The translations under genes were made by a program, and so were the position numbers. The notes below the pieces were generated by a model. That model was given only the letters and a program-made list of their open reading frames with translations. It searched no databases and had not been told where the DNA came from. Shown in pieces: positions 1 through 9,738 of a stretch of DNA of 64,000 bases; the stretch's first letter is position 1, and each line of letters starts with the position of its first letter. Source of the stretch: an uncultured Spirochaetales bacterium (lineage in GTDB: Bacteria; Spirochaetota; Spirochaetia; JAFGXN01); contig CASEOG010000004.1 in the NCBI GenBank assembly GCA_949289575.1, positions 70,053 through 134,052 on the forward strand. The letters run 5' to 3'.

Positions 1-972
1 AAAGTAAAGCTTGTTGTCAAAAAGATCGATCCCGAAACAAAAAAAGTCAATTTGTCTCTGAAAGATTTGACACCGGATCCCTGGTCGAATGTGACCGAAC
101 TGTTCCACCCCGAAGATGTGGTCACCGGTAAAATAACCAAAATGACGGAATTCGGAGTATTTGTCGAATTGAAAGAAGGGGTAGAAGGATTGGCTCATAT
201 TTCCGAGCTTTCCTGGACAAAAAGAATCAAGCATCCCAAAGAACTGTTCAATATCGGTGACGAAATTCAGGTGAAAATTTTTAACATCGATACGGAAAAC
301 AGGAAAATTTCCCTCGGTGTCAAACAACTCTTGCCGAATATTTGGGATACCATCGAAGAAGCGTATCCGATCGGAAGCCGATGCAGGGGAATTGTGAAAA
401 AGATTATCCCCAACGGTGTTTTTATCGAACTTGAGGAAGGAGTCGAGGGATTTTTACATCCCGATAATGTTTCATGGACACGGAAAAAAATCAATCTTCA
501 CGACGAGTTTAAAGTCAACGATGAAATTGATGTTTTTATTATCGACATCGATAAAGAAAACCGACGGATTGCATTGGGCATTAAACAGCTGACGGATGAT
601 CCCTGGCAGATTTTGGATGCCAAATACGGAAATCGTGCTATTGCCGATTGTGTCATAACGGGCGTTACGGATTTCGGAATTTTTGTCAAGATCGGCGATT
701 CCGAGTTGGAAGGGTTGATTCCGGTCAGCCAGATTCCCGATTTTTCGAAAGAAAATCCCAAAGAAACACTCGACAAATACAAAGAAGGGGATTCGATTAA
801 AGCTGTCGTTATGGAAATTAATCCCAAGACAAAAAGAATTTCCCTTTCGATTACCCAGCTCGTATACAGTGAACAGAGAGCCGAATATTCTAAATATATG
901 ACGGACGGATCCGAAGAGACAGACGAAAAGGCTTCTTTGGGAGATTTCTTTAATCTCGGGAATAAGGAGTAA
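1..972 (+). CDS. rpsA: 30S ribosomal protein S1, 5'-truncated by the window edge
   Basis: Ribosomal protein S1 binds mRNA on the 30S subunit and helps load structured messages. The frame is open from base 1, so the start lies outside the window; 323 residues are present. They cover the tail of one S1 repeat (residues 1-28), then three whole S1 OB-fold repeats at about 38-115, 122-203 and 208-290. Each repeat carries the G-V/I-F-V/I-x-L/I and EG-L-x-H/P-x-S type cores. The tail is acidic and ends in GDFFNLGNKE. The stop codon sits inside the ribosome binding site of the next gene, 3 bases downstream, so the two are cotranscribed. The family is clear; only the length is unknown. Confidence 0.93.
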   Translation, partial: KVKLVVKKIDPETKKVNLSLKDLTPDPWSNVTELFHPEDVVTGKITKMTEFGVFVELKEGVEGLAHISELSWTKRIKHPKELFNIGDEIQVKIFNIDTENRKISLGVKQLLPNIWDTIEEAYPIGSRCRGIVKKIIPNGVFIELEEGVEGFLHPDNVSWTRKKINLHDEFKVNDEIDVFIIDIDKENRRIALGIKQLTDDPWQILDAKYGNRAIADCVITGVTDFGIFVKIGDSELEGLIPVSQIPDFSKENPKETLDKYKEGDSIKAVVMEINPKTKRISLSITQLVYSEQRAEYSKYMTDGSEETDEKASLGDFFNLGNKE

Positions 973-975
973 CCG

Positions 976-1689
976 ATGGAGAATCATGAAAAACTGTCGA
1001 CAGTCGATTTTATTTCCTCTTTTCTGGTTCGTTTTAAAATCCCTTTGATTGTTGTTTTCATTGCGATTGCGGTTATTTTGATCGGGCTGGCTGTCGGCGC
1101 TGTTGTCGTTCGGCAGTCGGCTGACGCCAACGCCGCTGTAGCCGAAGAAATTTCGGACGCTTATGACAGATTCGAGTCGGCCGGAGAGGCGGACAAAGAG
1201 GATGCCAAAGCGGCTTTAACGGAAGCATTGGAAAAAGGGAAGGCGGAGAAAAAAGGTTCGTATGCATTTGTACGGGCCCTTCTTTGCGAGTCTCAAATGT
1301 CGGAAGCGGAAGGAAACGACGAGAAAGCTTTGGAGGTTTTATCCGCACTGAAAGAATTGAAATCCGATTCATATCTGATCCCGATCGGACTGCATCGGGC
1401 GGCTGTTCTTGCGGAAAAATCGGAAAAACGGGATGAAGCTTTGGCCTATTATTACGCAATCGAAAAAAATTACGGTAAATCATATTTTAACATCGACCGA
1501 GTCTATTACAATATAGCCCGTCTCGAAGAATTATCCGGAAATACGGAACAGGCGAAAAAGATTTACCGAAAATTAATCGAATCCGCACCTTCCAAAGAAA
1601 ATTCCGCCAATCCGTCCCTGGTATCGATTGCCAAAGACAGACTGATCTATCTGGAGACAGCGGTTGCGGAAGATGCGAATAAAGAGTAA
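976..1689 (+). CDS. TPR-containing inner-membrane protein (YfgM-like)
   Basis: 237 residues. A short cytoplasmic N-terminus is followed by one strong membrane segment at about residues 21-48, then an Ala/Glu-rich helical region with tetratricopeptide-like repeats (about 60-225, for example EALAYYYAIEKNY and QAKKIYRKLIE). The topology, one N-terminal anchor plus an extracytoplasmic TPR domain, is that of YfgM/ancillary SecYEG-translocon proteins; a scaffold role is an inference. The ATG has a good AAGGAG site that overlaps the rpsA stop. The next gene starts inside its last codons. The specific function is unknown. Confidence 0.75.
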   Translation: MENHEKLSTVDFISSFLVRFKIPLIVVFIAIAVILIGLAVGAVVVRQSADANAAVAEEISDAYDRFESAGEADKEDAKAALTEALEKGKAEKKGSYAFVRALLCESQMSEAEGNDEKALEVLSALKELKSDSYLIPIGLHRAAVLAEKSEKRDEALAYYYAIEKNYGKSYFNIDRVYYNIARLEELSGNTEQAKKIYRKLIESAPSKENSANPSLVSIAKDRLIYLETAVAEDANKE

Positions 1690-2548
1690 AATAGTCCTTT
1701 TTACTGTTTTTCTCTTTTCTTCATGCGGTATCCCCAATGATACGGTGGTTTTGGATCCGCCGAACATCGGGGACCGCATCGATTTATCCCGTCTGATGGC
1801 GACTTTTCAAAATCAGAACAGTGAAGGGCAGTTTTATCCGTCAGAATTAAAAGGCTTTAATTTTTATTATCGTTTTTTTAATCCCAATTCTTCCGCAGAT
1901 AAAGCTTATATCCCGGCCAGTTCTTCGTTGGACGGAGACTTAATCGATACACTGACAAGTTTGGGAGAAAGCAATCTGACATTGTCGACGATTACTTCTC
2001 TTGCCAGCAAGGATAACAAACAGGGGTATAACGGGTTTTTTAAACTCTTTACAAAAGCGGAATCTAACGACGGCAGTACTTCTCTTTTGATCGACAGTTT
2101 AAATCTGAATAAAAAGATTACCATAAATTTTAATTTTAACATTACGGACGGACTGAAAACACCTTATGTCGAATACGATGCTTATGTATCGGCAACGGCG
2201 ACGGAAAGAAAAAAGCTCTATCTGTATCGAAAGATTAATTTTATTAATGACGTTTCGACCTTACGATTACGAACATTTGATGAATCGGCTAACGGATATA
2301 TAACAACGCACCGGTACAGTTTTTTGCCGAGCGATGTCGATCTAAAAGGGAATAATTCGACATCCGATAAATCGAATACCCGCTATTATGTCGGTATCTG
2401 GTGTATTGCTCAGGGACTTACCCAATCACTTGAAAACAGAATCAGTAAACCTCTGTTTTTGGGAATGAGAGAAATCAACATTAATTATTCTTCGATAGAT
2501 GAGAATAATATAAAATTCGAAGAGGAATATTTGAATTATTTTCAATAA
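1664..2548 (+). CDS. Hypothetical lipoprotein
   Basis: 294 residues from the TTG at 1664, which has GGAG seven bases upstream. An in-frame ATG at 1673 would give a protein three residues shorter. The N-terminus is a lipoprotein signal: basic start, hydrophobic stretch, then FSSC as the lipobox, so export and lipidation are expected. The rest is beta-rich with many Ser, Thr and Tyr and no motif I recognise. The gene overlaps the end of the TPR gene by 26 bases and belongs to the rpsA transcript. Function unknown. Confidence 0.7.
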   Translation: MRKMRIKSKIVLFTVFLFSSCGIPNDTVVLDPPNIGDRIDLSRLMATFQNQNSEGQFYPSELKGFNFYYRFFNPNSSADKAYIPASSSLDGDLIDTLTSLGESNLTLSTITSLASKDNKQGYNGFFKLFTKAESNDGSTSLLIDSLNLNKKITINFNFNITDGLKTPYVEYDAYVSATATERKKLYLYRKINFINDVSTLRLRTFDESANGYITTHRYSFLPSDVDLKGNNSTSDKSNTRYYVGIWCIAQGLTQSLENRISKPLFLGMREININYSSIDENNIKFEEEYLNYFQ

Positions 2549-2565
2549 AATTACAGGTGATATAT

Positions 2566-2850
2566 ATGAATTTTATCGATTTTTTGTTTATTCTTTCGAT
2601 TTATCTGATAATAACGGTTGTTCTTTCTCTGATTTTTTTCTACGGACTGAAAGTGAAAGTTCTGGGAAATTACTGGGCTCTGTTTTTTGTCGCTTTTGTC
2701 GGGTCGGTTCTCGGCGGAGTCATTTATATGTTGGGAGAAAATTTCTTTCTCTCGTTAACAAAAATAAATCATTTTGTTAATATATACCCGCCGTTAATAG
2801 CCTCATACATAGCGGTTAAAATTTTTATCAAAGCTTTTAAAAAGCGGTAA
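2566..2850 (+). CDS. Small membrane protein, three predicted TM helices
   Basis: 94 residues from the ATG at 2566, chosen because AGGTGA lies five bases upstream; a GTG at 2557 is in frame but falls on the ribosome binding site. Hydrophobic stretches lie at about residues 6-28, 36-57 and 72-90, and the tail KAFKKR is basic. No family recognised. It is 17 bases downstream of the lipoprotein gene and is probably the last gene of the rpsA transcript; it faces mazG, transcribed from the other side. Confidence 0.65.
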   Translation: MNFIDFLFILSIYLIITVVLSLIFFYGLKVKVLGNYWALFFVAFVGSVLGGVIYMLGENFFLSLTKINHFVNIYPPLIASYIAVKIFIKAFKKR

Positions 2851-2853
2851 GTC

Positions 2854-2877
2854 CCTGTAGTCTGGTCAGACGGCAGG
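2854..2877. terminator. Possible hairpin between convergent genes
   Basis: Arms CCTG (2854-2857) and CAGG (2874-2877) enclose GTCT (2860-2863) and AGAC (2868-2871) with a four-base loop. It sits in the 29-base gap between the convergent ends of the small membrane protein gene and mazG. There is no T-tract on either side, so termination is uncertain. Confidence 0.25.
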
Positions 2878-2879
2878 CA

Positions 2880-3662
2880 TTATCGTATCTCTGCTTTTTT
2901 TGCTTCTTCCCAGGCCCGGTTCATTTCTTCAAGAGAAGGGGATTGATGTATTCCTGAAGAGGAGAGTCGGCACTCTTTTTCCACATAGCGGAAACGTCTT
3001 GCAAATTTTTCGTTGGCTTTATTTAAAGCGGTAACGGGATTCACTTTTAGATGGCGGCACCAGTTGACAATGGCAAAAAGCAAATCTCCGCATTCTTCTT
3101 CCAAATCCGAAAAATTTCCGGAGAGAGCGGCGGCTTCGGTTTCCCGAATTTCTTCGTCGATTTTGTTTTTGGGACCCGACGGATCCGGCCAGTCAAATCC
3201 GATTTTTGCCGCTTTTTGCTGCATTTTCCACGCCTTCAATAAAGGCGGATATGATTCAGGCACTGTATCCAGTAAAGAAGCGGCCGGTTCGGTCTTTTCT
3301 TTTTCTTTTTCCGAATTCCAACTGGCCAAAGCACTTTCGGCATTATCTGCTTTGACATCACCGAAAACGTGCGGATGTCTGCGAATCAGTTTTTCGTTAA
3401 CTTCCTTTAAAACATCGGTGACGGTAAAGCTGCCGTTTTCCCGGTAAATTTCGGATATCATTACGATATTCAAAAAAATATCTCCCAGTTCTTCGCGAAT
3501 ATTGGGAATATCGTTTGCATCGATAGCGTTTACTGTTTCGAAACATTCTTCAATCAGACACGGACGGAGGGACTCCGGTGTCTGCTTTCGATCCCAGGGG
3601 CAGCCTTCGGGAGATCTTAATTTTCTGATTGTCCGGCACAGGGCATCGAATTCCTGAGACAT
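2880..3662 (-). CDS. mazG: Nucleoside triphosphate pyrophosphohydrolase MazG
   Basis: 260 residues. MazG hydrolyses (d)NTPs to NMP and pyrophosphate, acting as a house-cleaning enzyme and nucleotide-pool regulator. Two MazG modules are visible. The first has the CPWDRKQT entry motif and the metal-binding EECFE ... EELGD pair (about residues 20-65). The second has EEIRETEAAA ... EEECGD (about 170-195). The length is normal for the two-domain form. The ATG at 3662 has a good GGAG site. It lies about 200 bases downstream of guaA on the same strand, so it may be a distal member of the purine operon. Confidence 0.9.
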   Translation of the reverse strand: MSQEFDALCRTIRKLRSPEGCPWDRKQTPESLRPCLIEECFETVNAIDANDIPNIREELGDIFLNIVMISEIYRENGSFTVTDVLKEVNEKLIRRHPHVFGDVKADNAESALASWNSEKEKEKTEPAASLLDTVPESYPPLLKAWKMQQKAAKIGFDWPDPSGPKNKIDEEIRETEAAALSGNFSDLEEECGDLLFAIVNWCRHLKVNPVTALNKANEKFARRFRYVEKECRLSSSGIHQSPSLEEMNRAWEEAKKAEIR

Positions 3663-3859
3663 AAAAATTCTCCTTTTTCTTTTACTTCCGAAAATGTATA
3701 TTCTGTTAAAAATATATATTTCTTTTATTTCTTGTTATTCCGGGTTGTAATACTGTTCGGTCCTTTCGGACTTCCGTTCAAAATCAGAATGTTCATGGTT
3801 TCTGTTTCCCGATTCGATAGATTTTCATCTTAAAGCAAATCTTATAAACCAGGCAAATG
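3663..3859. other. Intergenic region between guaA and mazG
   Basis: This 197-base AT-rich stretch is one of the longest without a gene. It holds the mazG ribosome binding site at its left end and a short hairpin near 3760-3771 (GTCC, TTTC loop, GGAC) that lacks a T-tract on either strand. I see no convincing promoter, small ORF with a binding site, or RNA gene. Confidence 0.4.
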
Positions 3860-5410
3860 TTATTCCCATTCGATTGTGGCCGGCGGTTTTGAGGTGATAT
3901 CGTAAACGACCCGTCCGACTTCCTTGACGCTGTTTGTAATCAGAGCACTGATTTCCAACAAATCTTTCATCTCGAACGGATAGACATCCGCCGTCATGCC
4001 GTCTTTGCTGATAATCGCCCGTAAGGCAACAACCGAACCGTATTTGCGGGCATCTCCGGCCACTCCGACACTGCGGTCGTTTAAAAGAACACAAAAGGCC
4101 TGCCAGATGCGATCGTAAAGTCCCCTCTTCCGTAATTCGGAAATGAAAACGGCATCGGCTTCGCGGAGAATATCACACCGTTCTTTTGTCACTTCGCCCA
4201 TAATCCGGACACCGAGTCCGGGACCGGGGAACGGATGTCGGAATAAAATCGTATCGGCAATTCCCACAAGTTTTCCCAGAGCCCTCACTTCGTCTTTGTA
4301 GAGTTTATCGAGAGGTTCGATAATCAGTCCGGCTGCCCTCTTCGCTTCAATCAGCGGAGTACGGACGTTATGGTGGCTTTTGATGACCTGAGCTTTCTTG
4401 CCGACTCCTTTCCCCGATTCGATTAAGTCGGTATAGAGCGTGCCCTGTGCCAGGAAATAATCACCGATATCGAGTTTTCCGATCTCTTCTTCCTGAACCC
4501 GGACAAACATATCGCCGATTATTTTCCGTTTTTTCTCCGGCTCGGTGACCCCCTGCAGGGCTCCGAGAAAGCGCTCTTCCGCCCGAATCAGGTAGAGATT
4601 CACGGCTCCGAGCGTTTTGAGAATGCGTGCCACCTCATCCGATTCGTTCTTTCTCATCATACCGGTATCGATGTACATCAGATGGACCTGTTCTGCCGGC
4701 AGCGATTTCAGCAGCAGTCCGCCGACGACAGTCGAATCGACACCACCCGAAATCAGCAGCAGAACCGGACGTTTGCCGACGCGGGCCGCAATGTCCGCTT
4801 TGACCTGTTCCAGATAGGAGGACATCGACCATCCGCGGACGGCACCGCAAATTTTGAGCACGAAATTTTCCAAAACGGCAATTCCGTATTCGCAGTGAGT
4901 CACCTCGGGGTGGAACTGAATGCCCCAAATCCGTTTTTCGGGATGAAAAGCGGCTGCGATATGGTGTTCGCTGTCGGCAATGACCCGAAAGCCTTCTCCC
5001 GGAATTTTAATACTGTCGCCGTGACTCATCCATGATGTAAAATTCTCGGGAATGGCGGCAAACAGCGGATTCTCCTCGCGGTAAGTAATCCGGCTGCGTC
5101 CGTACTCTTTTTTTTCGAGGGCTTCGACCCGGCCGCCGAAATGACGGGTTAAATTCTGAAAACCGTAACAGATTCCGAGAATCGGTACGCCTGCCTCCAG
5201 CCATGCGGGATCGAACATCGGGGCATCCTCTTCGTAAACCGAATACGGCGATCCGGAAAAGATAATTCCTTTAACCTCATCTGTCCAATCGGCTTCCCGA
5301 AACGGAATATCTCCGGGAAGAACATCACTGTATACGCCGAAGTCGCGTATGCGACGGGCAATTAATTGCGTCGTCTGACTGCCGTAATCCAATACAATTA
5401 TTTTGTCCAT
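3860..5410 (-). CDS. guaA: GMP synthase, glutamine-hydrolysing
   Basis: 516 residues. It makes GMP from XMP using ATP and the amide of glutamine. The N-terminal class I glutamine amidotransferase domain has its nucleophile Cys81 in GICYGFQ and a histidine in FHPEV. The ATP pyrophosphatase domain has the PP-loop SGGVDSTVV, and the C-terminal dimerisation domain ends in PPATIEWE, the typical GuaA terminus. The start overlaps the end of purA by 13 bases, with GAGGA just upstream, so translation is likely coupled. With guaB and purA it forms the branch from IMP to both AMP and GMP. Confidence 0.97.
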   Translation of the reverse strand: MDKIIVLDYGSQTTQLIARRIRDFGVYSDVLPGDIPFREADWTDEVKGIIFSGSPYSVYEEDAPMFDPAWLEAGVPILGICYGFQNLTRHFGGRVEALEKKEYGRSRITYREENPLFAAIPENFTSWMSHGDSIKIPGEGFRVIADSEHHIAAAFHPEKRIWGIQFHPEVTHCEYGIAVLENFVLKICGAVRGWSMSSYLEQVKADIAARVGKRPVLLLISGGVDSTVVGGLLLKSLPAEQVHLMYIDTGMMRKNESDEVARILKTLGAVNLYLIRAEERFLGALQGVTEPEKKRKIIGDMFVRVQEEEIGKLDIGDYFLAQGTLYTDLIESGKGVGKKAQVIKSHHNVRTPLIEAKRAAGLIIEPLDKLYKDEVRALGKLVGIADTILFRHPFPGPGLGVRIMGEVTKERCDILREADAVFISELRKRGLYDRIWQAFCVLLNDRSVGVAGDARKYGSVVALRAIISKDGMTADVYPFEMKDLLEISALITNSVKEVGRVVYDITSKPPATIEWE

Positions 5411-6624
5411 GGTTCCTCAACATTAAAGGTCTGATCGCGGTCGGGACCGACGGAAATAATGGAAACAGGTGTTCCCGCAAATTGTTCGATGAAATCGAGA
5501 TAATCGAGACACTCCTTCGGCAGGTCGCTTTTGGAACGGACACCGCCCAACGGTTTCTTCCACCCTTTAAAACTTTTCAGAACGGGTTCGGCCTGTTCCA
5601 AATCGGAAATCCGCGAAGGAAATTCGACAGTCTCTTTTCCGTTAATCCTATATCCGACGCAAGCCTGAATGGTGTCCATATCGTCGTATACATCAATATG
5701 AGTCAACACCAATCCGGTAATACTGTTGGTGATACAGGCGTAACGCAGGGCAACCAGGTCGAGGTAACCGCACCGTCTGGCGCGGCCCGTGGTGACTCCG
5801 TATTCATGTCCCAGTTCGCGGACAAGGTGCTCGAGATTGCCGTCACGGTCCTTCTTAAATTCCGTCGGAAAAGGTCCGTTGCCGACCCGGGTCTGGTAGG
5901 CTTTGAAAATACCCAAAATTTTATCCAGTTTTTTCGGTCCGACACCGCTGCCGATTGCCGCACCGGCAGAGCAGGAAAAACCCGACGAGACAAACGGATA
6001 TGTACCCGAATCCAGATCGAGCAGAGCCCCCTGCGCTCCCTCGAAAAGATTCATTCCGTTTTTGCGTTCTTCCATCCAGTAGGCCGCATTCACAACCATC
6101 GGCGCCATTTTTTCTTTATAGGGATCCAGAAAAGCTTTTTCTTCCGGTGTCAGGCGCGAATAGAATTTTTCATCGTAAAGATCGCAAACCCGCAGACCGT
6201 CACGGTTGGCTTTCTGTCCGTAAGCGATTCCGATTCCGCGCCCCGTTGTTCCGATCGGAAATCGTCGTTTCAGATCCTGTGCTTTATCGATTTCTTTATA
6301 AGCGGGCAAAACAAGATGTGCACGATCCGAGATAAACAGACGCCCTTCCCACTCGACTCCCTGAGCGTGAATTTCATCGAGTTCTTTAAACAGTGCTTCC
6401 GGATCGATGACCATTGCCGAACCCAAAAGGCACTGCTTACCGGGATAAACCATTCCGGAAGGAACCAGATGCAGTTTATAAGTTTGTCCGTTGGCGACAA
6501 TGGTGTGTCCGGCATTGGCTCCGCCCGAAAAACGAACTACGTTTTCGGCTTTATCTGCCAGATAATCGACAATTTTTCCTTTTCCCTCATCGCCCCACTG
6601 GGCTCCGATAATGACCAGATTCAT
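5398..6624 (-). CDS. purA: Adenylosuccinate synthetase
   Basis: 408 residues, slightly shorter than the usual ~430. It joins IMP and aspartate with GTP to form adenylosuccinate, the first step to AMP. The N-terminal signature GAQWGDEGKGK, the catalytic His in AGHT, and the conserved GTTGRGIG and TTGRARRCG segments are all present. The ATG at 6624 has a strong AAGGAG site. It sits between guaB (59 bases upstream) and guaA (overlapping downstream), so the IMP branch point is encoded in one transcript. Confidence 0.97.
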   Translation of the reverse strand: MNLVIIGAQWGDEGKGKIVDYLADKAENVVRFSGGANAGHTIVANGQTYKLHLVPSGMVYPGKQCLLGSAMVIDPEALFKELDEIHAQGVEWEGRLFISDRAHLVLPAYKEIDKAQDLKRRFPIGTTGRGIGIAYGQKANRDGLRVCDLYDEKFYSRLTPEEKAFLDPYKEKMAPMVVNAAYWMEERKNGMNLFEGAQGALLDLDSGTYPFVSSGFSCSAGAAIGSGVGPKKLDKILGIFKAYQTRVGNGPFPTEFKKDRDGNLEHLVRELGHEYGVTTGRARRCGYLDLVALRYACITNSITGLVLTHIDVYDDMDTIQACVGYRINGKETVEFPSRISDLEQAEPVLKSFKGWKKPLGGVRSKSDLPKECLDYLDFIEQFAGTPVSIISVGPDRDQTFNVEEPWTK

Positions 6625-6683
6625 TCAAAACTCCTTTTCTTTTGCGTATGTCGGTCCTGATATGTGATGATACCGAAATTCGG

Positions 6684-8123
6684 TTATCTCCGGGAATAAT
6701 TCGGAGCTTCCTGTGTAATCAGGACATCATGAGCGTGACTTTCCTGAAGACCGGCTCCCGAAATTCGAACAAACTGCCGGTACTGTCTCAAAGCATCGAT
6801 GTTGCGGCATCCGCAGTACCCCATTCCTTTTCTCAATCCCGTAGTCAGCTGAAGGAGAAAATCTTTCAACTCGCCTTTGTACGGTACGTTTCCTTCGATT
6901 CCCTCGGGAACAGGCTGGTCGCCCTCTTTCATCTGATAGCGGTCTCCCGATCCTTCGTTGATGGCTCCGATCGATCCCATTCCGCGGTACTGCTTAAACA
7001 TACGGCCTTCGTAAATGACCTCTTTCCCCGGAGATTCTTTCAAGCCGGCCAAAAGATTGCCCAACATAACGCAGGAAGCACCCGCACCGATGGCTTTGAC
7101 AATGTCACCCGAAAATTTGATGCCGCCGTCGGCTATAACGGGAACATTATATTTTTTGGCTTCTTCGGCACAGATAAGTACCGCCGAAAACTGCGGCATA
7201 CCGATACCGGCAATGATACGGGTGGTACAAATCGAACCCGGCCCGACTCCGACCTTAACGGCATCGGCACCGGCCTCGCATAACCGGCGGGTACCTTCGG
7301 CCGTAACAACGTTTCCGCCGATGACGGGAATCTTGTACGCCTTTTTGATATCGGAAACCGCCTGAATGACATTGCGGCTGTCACCGTGAGCGGCATCAAT
7401 CGATACAAAGTCAACGCCCGCTTCGATTAAAAGCGGCATCCGTTTTTTCCAGTCCATAGGAGAAATAGCGGCACCGACAATCAAACGGCCTTTTTTATCT
7501 GTTGCCGCATTCGGGTAACGCTGATGTTTTTCCATATCTTTAACGGTAATCAGACCGGTTAACCGCCTCTGGTGATCGATAACAGGTAATTTTTCGATTT
7601 TATATTGATGGAATTTTTCGACAGCCGACTGGGGACTGGGATCGCCTTCTTCCGTAATGACCTCCTTGGTCATGCGGTCGGTAACTTTAACGGAATCATC
7701 GTGACAGAACATGATATCACGGTGGGTAATGATTCCGACAAGAGTTCCGTCTTCACGGAGAACAGGTAACCCGGAAACACCTTCTTTGTGTATGATATGG
7801 CGTACATCTCCGACCGTCATCGTATCAAGGACGGTAATCGGATTATCGATTACCCAGTTTAAATAACGTTTTACGGCAAAAATTTGTTTCGCCTGAACCT
7901 CCGGGGTCAGGTTTCGGTGAATTACACCCGCGCCTCCGTTTAAAGCCAGCGCAATGGCCATTTTTTCTTCCGTTACCGTATCCATGGCCGCGGAAAGAAT
8001 CGGTGCGTTCAATTTGACATTATCAAACAGCTGCACGGAAATATCCGTTTCCGAAGGCAGAAAATCGGCATACCCCGGCTGGAGAAGGACGTCATCGTAA
8101 CTCAGTGCTTCAAAAATTTCCAT
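6684..8123 (-). CDS. guaB: IMP dehydrogenase
   Basis: 479 residues. It oxidises IMP to XMP with NAD, the committed step to GMP. The TIM-barrel catalytic domain carries the active-site Cys in GPGSICTTR and the GGNVVTAEG and ADGGIK loops. A pair of CBS domains (about residues 95-205) is inserted in the barrel and usually mediates nucleotide control. AGGAG lies before the ATG at 8123. It is the first gene of the guaB-purA-guaA unit. I see no purine riboswitch in the 118-base region shared with the divergent lipoprotein gene. Confidence 0.97.
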   Translation of the reverse strand: MEIFEALSYDDVLLQPGYADFLPSETDISVQLFDNVKLNAPILSAAMDTVTEEKMAIALALNGGAGVIHRNLTPEVQAKQIFAVKRYLNWVIDNPITVLDTMTVGDVRHIIHKEGVSGLPVLREDGTLVGIITHRDIMFCHDDSVKVTDRMTKEVITEEGDPSPQSAVEKFHQYKIEKLPVIDHQRRLTGLITVKDMEKHQRYPNAATDKKGRLIVGAAISPMDWKKRMPLLIEAGVDFVSIDAAHGDSRNVIQAVSDIKKAYKIPVIGGNVVTAEGTRRLCEAGADAVKVGVGPGSICTTRIIAGIGMPQFSAVLICAEEAKKYNVPVIADGGIKFSGDIVKAIGAGASCVMLGNLLAGLKESPGKEVIYEGRMFKQYRGMGSIGAINEGSGDRYQMKEGDQPVPEGIEGNVPYKGELKDFLLQLTTGLRKGMGYCGCRNIDALRQYRQFVRISGAGLQESHAHDVLITQEAPNYSRR

Positions 8124-8194
8124 AAAAAACTCCTATGATATTGTTTTATTGTATAACAAAATAAAAAAAAAAGAAAGAACAATTCGCAAACTTC

Positions 8195-8223
8195 TTGATT
8201 ATCTTTTTCGATTCTTTTATCAT
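8195..8223 (+). promoter_or_regulatory. Predicted sigma-70 promoter for the pallilysin-like lipoprotein gene
   Basis: TTGATT at 8195-8200 and TATCAT at 8218-8223 are separated by 17 bases. Transcription would begin near 8230, just before the GAGG ribosome binding site (8231-8234). The same intergenic region must also drive guaB leftward; a run of ten A (8162-8172 area) lies there, but I could not fix a clear guaB promoter. Confidence 0.5.
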
Positions 8224-8241
8224 AACCGCAGAGGTTTGTTT

Positions 8242-9738
8242 GTGAGAAAAAAATCTGCGGTAGTACCGGTTGCGCTTTTTCTGATTTTGACAATAACAGG
8301 ATGTCGTCGGGTCTCCGGACACGGTCTTTTTACGGCTCTTAACGAACCGCAACCCGCATCGGCCGGTGTGCCGGCAACCGACTGGATTACGGAGGATGCC
8401 GAATCGCAAACGGAACCGTTTGTCAGGATTCCGGATGATTATTCGCTGTTTCACGTTATTTCCGAGAATATCAATACAAACGAATATCAGGAACAGATTC
8501 TGATAACGAAAGAAAAAAATACACTCGATTCCTCTATTATACTTTTTATCGTTCATTTCGACCCTTTAATGAATGCTTACGTTATTTCAAACAGACTGAA
8601 GACGAAAGCAACTTCGGTTGACAATTTTAATATACAGCTGGCCGATATGACAGGAAATTTTAATCTGGAACTGATATGTCAGGGCATGAATTCTGCCGGA
8701 GAATCGACGCTGGATATTTATGCCGAAACCGTTACGGAATCGTCTGTCGAATTACCCGTCTACCGGTCGGTTTTATCCGTTGCCGTCTCCGGACTGATTG
8801 AAATCGGTTTTCGGGATCGGATTCAGCCGGAGTATATCAATAAAACCGCCCACGGAGTTCCGTTCCCTGTTGTCACAAAACGGGAGGCTCCCGAAATCAA
8901 TTACACAATCGAAGAAGTTTACAATTGGGACGAAACCGAAACCGTTTATAAAAAAATATCCGAAAAAAAAGTTTCCGACGATATCAAAGATCCGGCCGCA
9001 TTAAGAAAAGTAATCGGCGAGACAACAGAATCGTTTGCTTCAATGATCGACGGAGCCTGGAAATTTGCCGATTCGAATACCGTTTTGTTTTTAAATAATA
9101 AGATGTCCAAAATAGAACTTTACGATTATGACTCTGTCGAGAGTTATACCTGGACACAAACTCATAAATCTCTGTACAACCGCTTTACGATTCGCGGGTA
9201 CAATGATTATATCAAATTTATCATACTTTCTTTAAGAATAACCGTGCTGACGCCCAATGAAATTCTTGTTGATGTATATGATGTCAATTCCAATTCGGTA
9301 ACGTTTAAAAAGAATATCCCTCTCTCGGGAAAATATACGCGGCTGTCCAATAAAATCATCTTCGGTCAGAATTCCAACAGGCAGGCATCGGTCGATTGGG
9401 AACTGACGGGAACTTATCTTTCCGAAATGAACCGCCGTATTGTTTTTTCCGGTAATCGTTTTACTCTTTTTGACGGAAACGGATCTTCGTCGGGCTTCTT
9501 TTCTCTTTATTCTTTAAACGGCAATGATGTCATTCTCTGTCTGAAAACAATCAGTCCCACTTATGCTGTTTTAAAAACGGAAAATATGCTGATACGTTTT
9601 TCGGAAATCAAAAAAGACGGAAAAATCAACCGCTCCATAGAACTGGTTCCGGTGCAATTGAATATCAACGGATGGAATGCGACAGGAGGCGAATCGTCCC
9701 GTTACGAACAAATTGTGGATACGGCTGTCGGTCAGTAA
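8242..9738 (+). CDS. Lipoprotein resembling the treponemal pallilysin (Tp0751) family
   Basis: 498 residues from a GTG at 8242, chosen because GAGG lies seven bases upstream and the start gives a compact lipoprotein signal ending in the lipobox ITGC. The open frame extends further upstream without a binding site. A segment in the middle third (G-x-W ... LFL ... KIELYDYDS ... SGKYTR) recalls the lipocalin-like core of T. pallidum Tp0751, a surface adhesin described as binding host laminin and fibronectin. That comparison is from memory. No HExxH zinc-protease motif is present, so protease activity is unlikely. The gene ends inside the stop region of the convergent TPR/SPOR gene (7-base overlap). 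Confidence 0.5.
   Translation: MRKKSAVVPVALFLILTITGCRRVSGHGLFTALNEPQPASAGVPATDWITEDAESQTEPFVRIPDDYSLFHVISENINTNEYQEQILITKEKNTLDSSIILFIVHFDPLMNAYVISNRLKTKATSVDNFNIQLADMTGNFNLELICQGMNSAGESTLDIYAETVTESSVELPVYRSVLSVAVSGLIEIGFRDRIQPEYINKTAHGVPFPVVTKREAPEINYTIEEVYNWDETETVYKKISEKKVSDDIKDPAALRKVIGETTESFASMIDGAWKFADSNTVLFLNNKMSKIELYDYDSVESYTWTQTHKSLYNRFTIRGYNDYIKFIILSLRITVLTPNEILVDVYDVNSNSVTFKKNIPLSGKYTRLSNKIIFGQNSNRQASVDWELTGTYLSEMNRRIVFSGNRFTLFDGNGSSSGFFSLYSLNGNDVILCLKTISPTYAVLKTENMLIRFSEIKKDGKINRSIELVPVQLNINGWNATGGESSRYEQIVDTAVGQ

Noticed and set aside
3740..3790. Terminator-like hairpin downstream of guaA
   Set aside because: The stem is only four base pairs and neither strand has a following T-tract.
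5482..6660. A 392-codon open frame antisense to purA
   Set aside because: Phe/Arg-rich shadow translation of a highly conserved gene on the other strand; no start signal.
8161..8172. Poly-A tract as a phase-variable repeat
   Set aside because: It lies outside both genes, at a position where slippage would at most tune promoter spacing; no evidence of variation can be seen in one sequence.
8124..8241. Possible purine riboswitch or leader RNA before guaB
   Set aside because: Only 118 AT-rich bases are shared by two divergent genes, and no conserved aptamer-like helices could be drawn.
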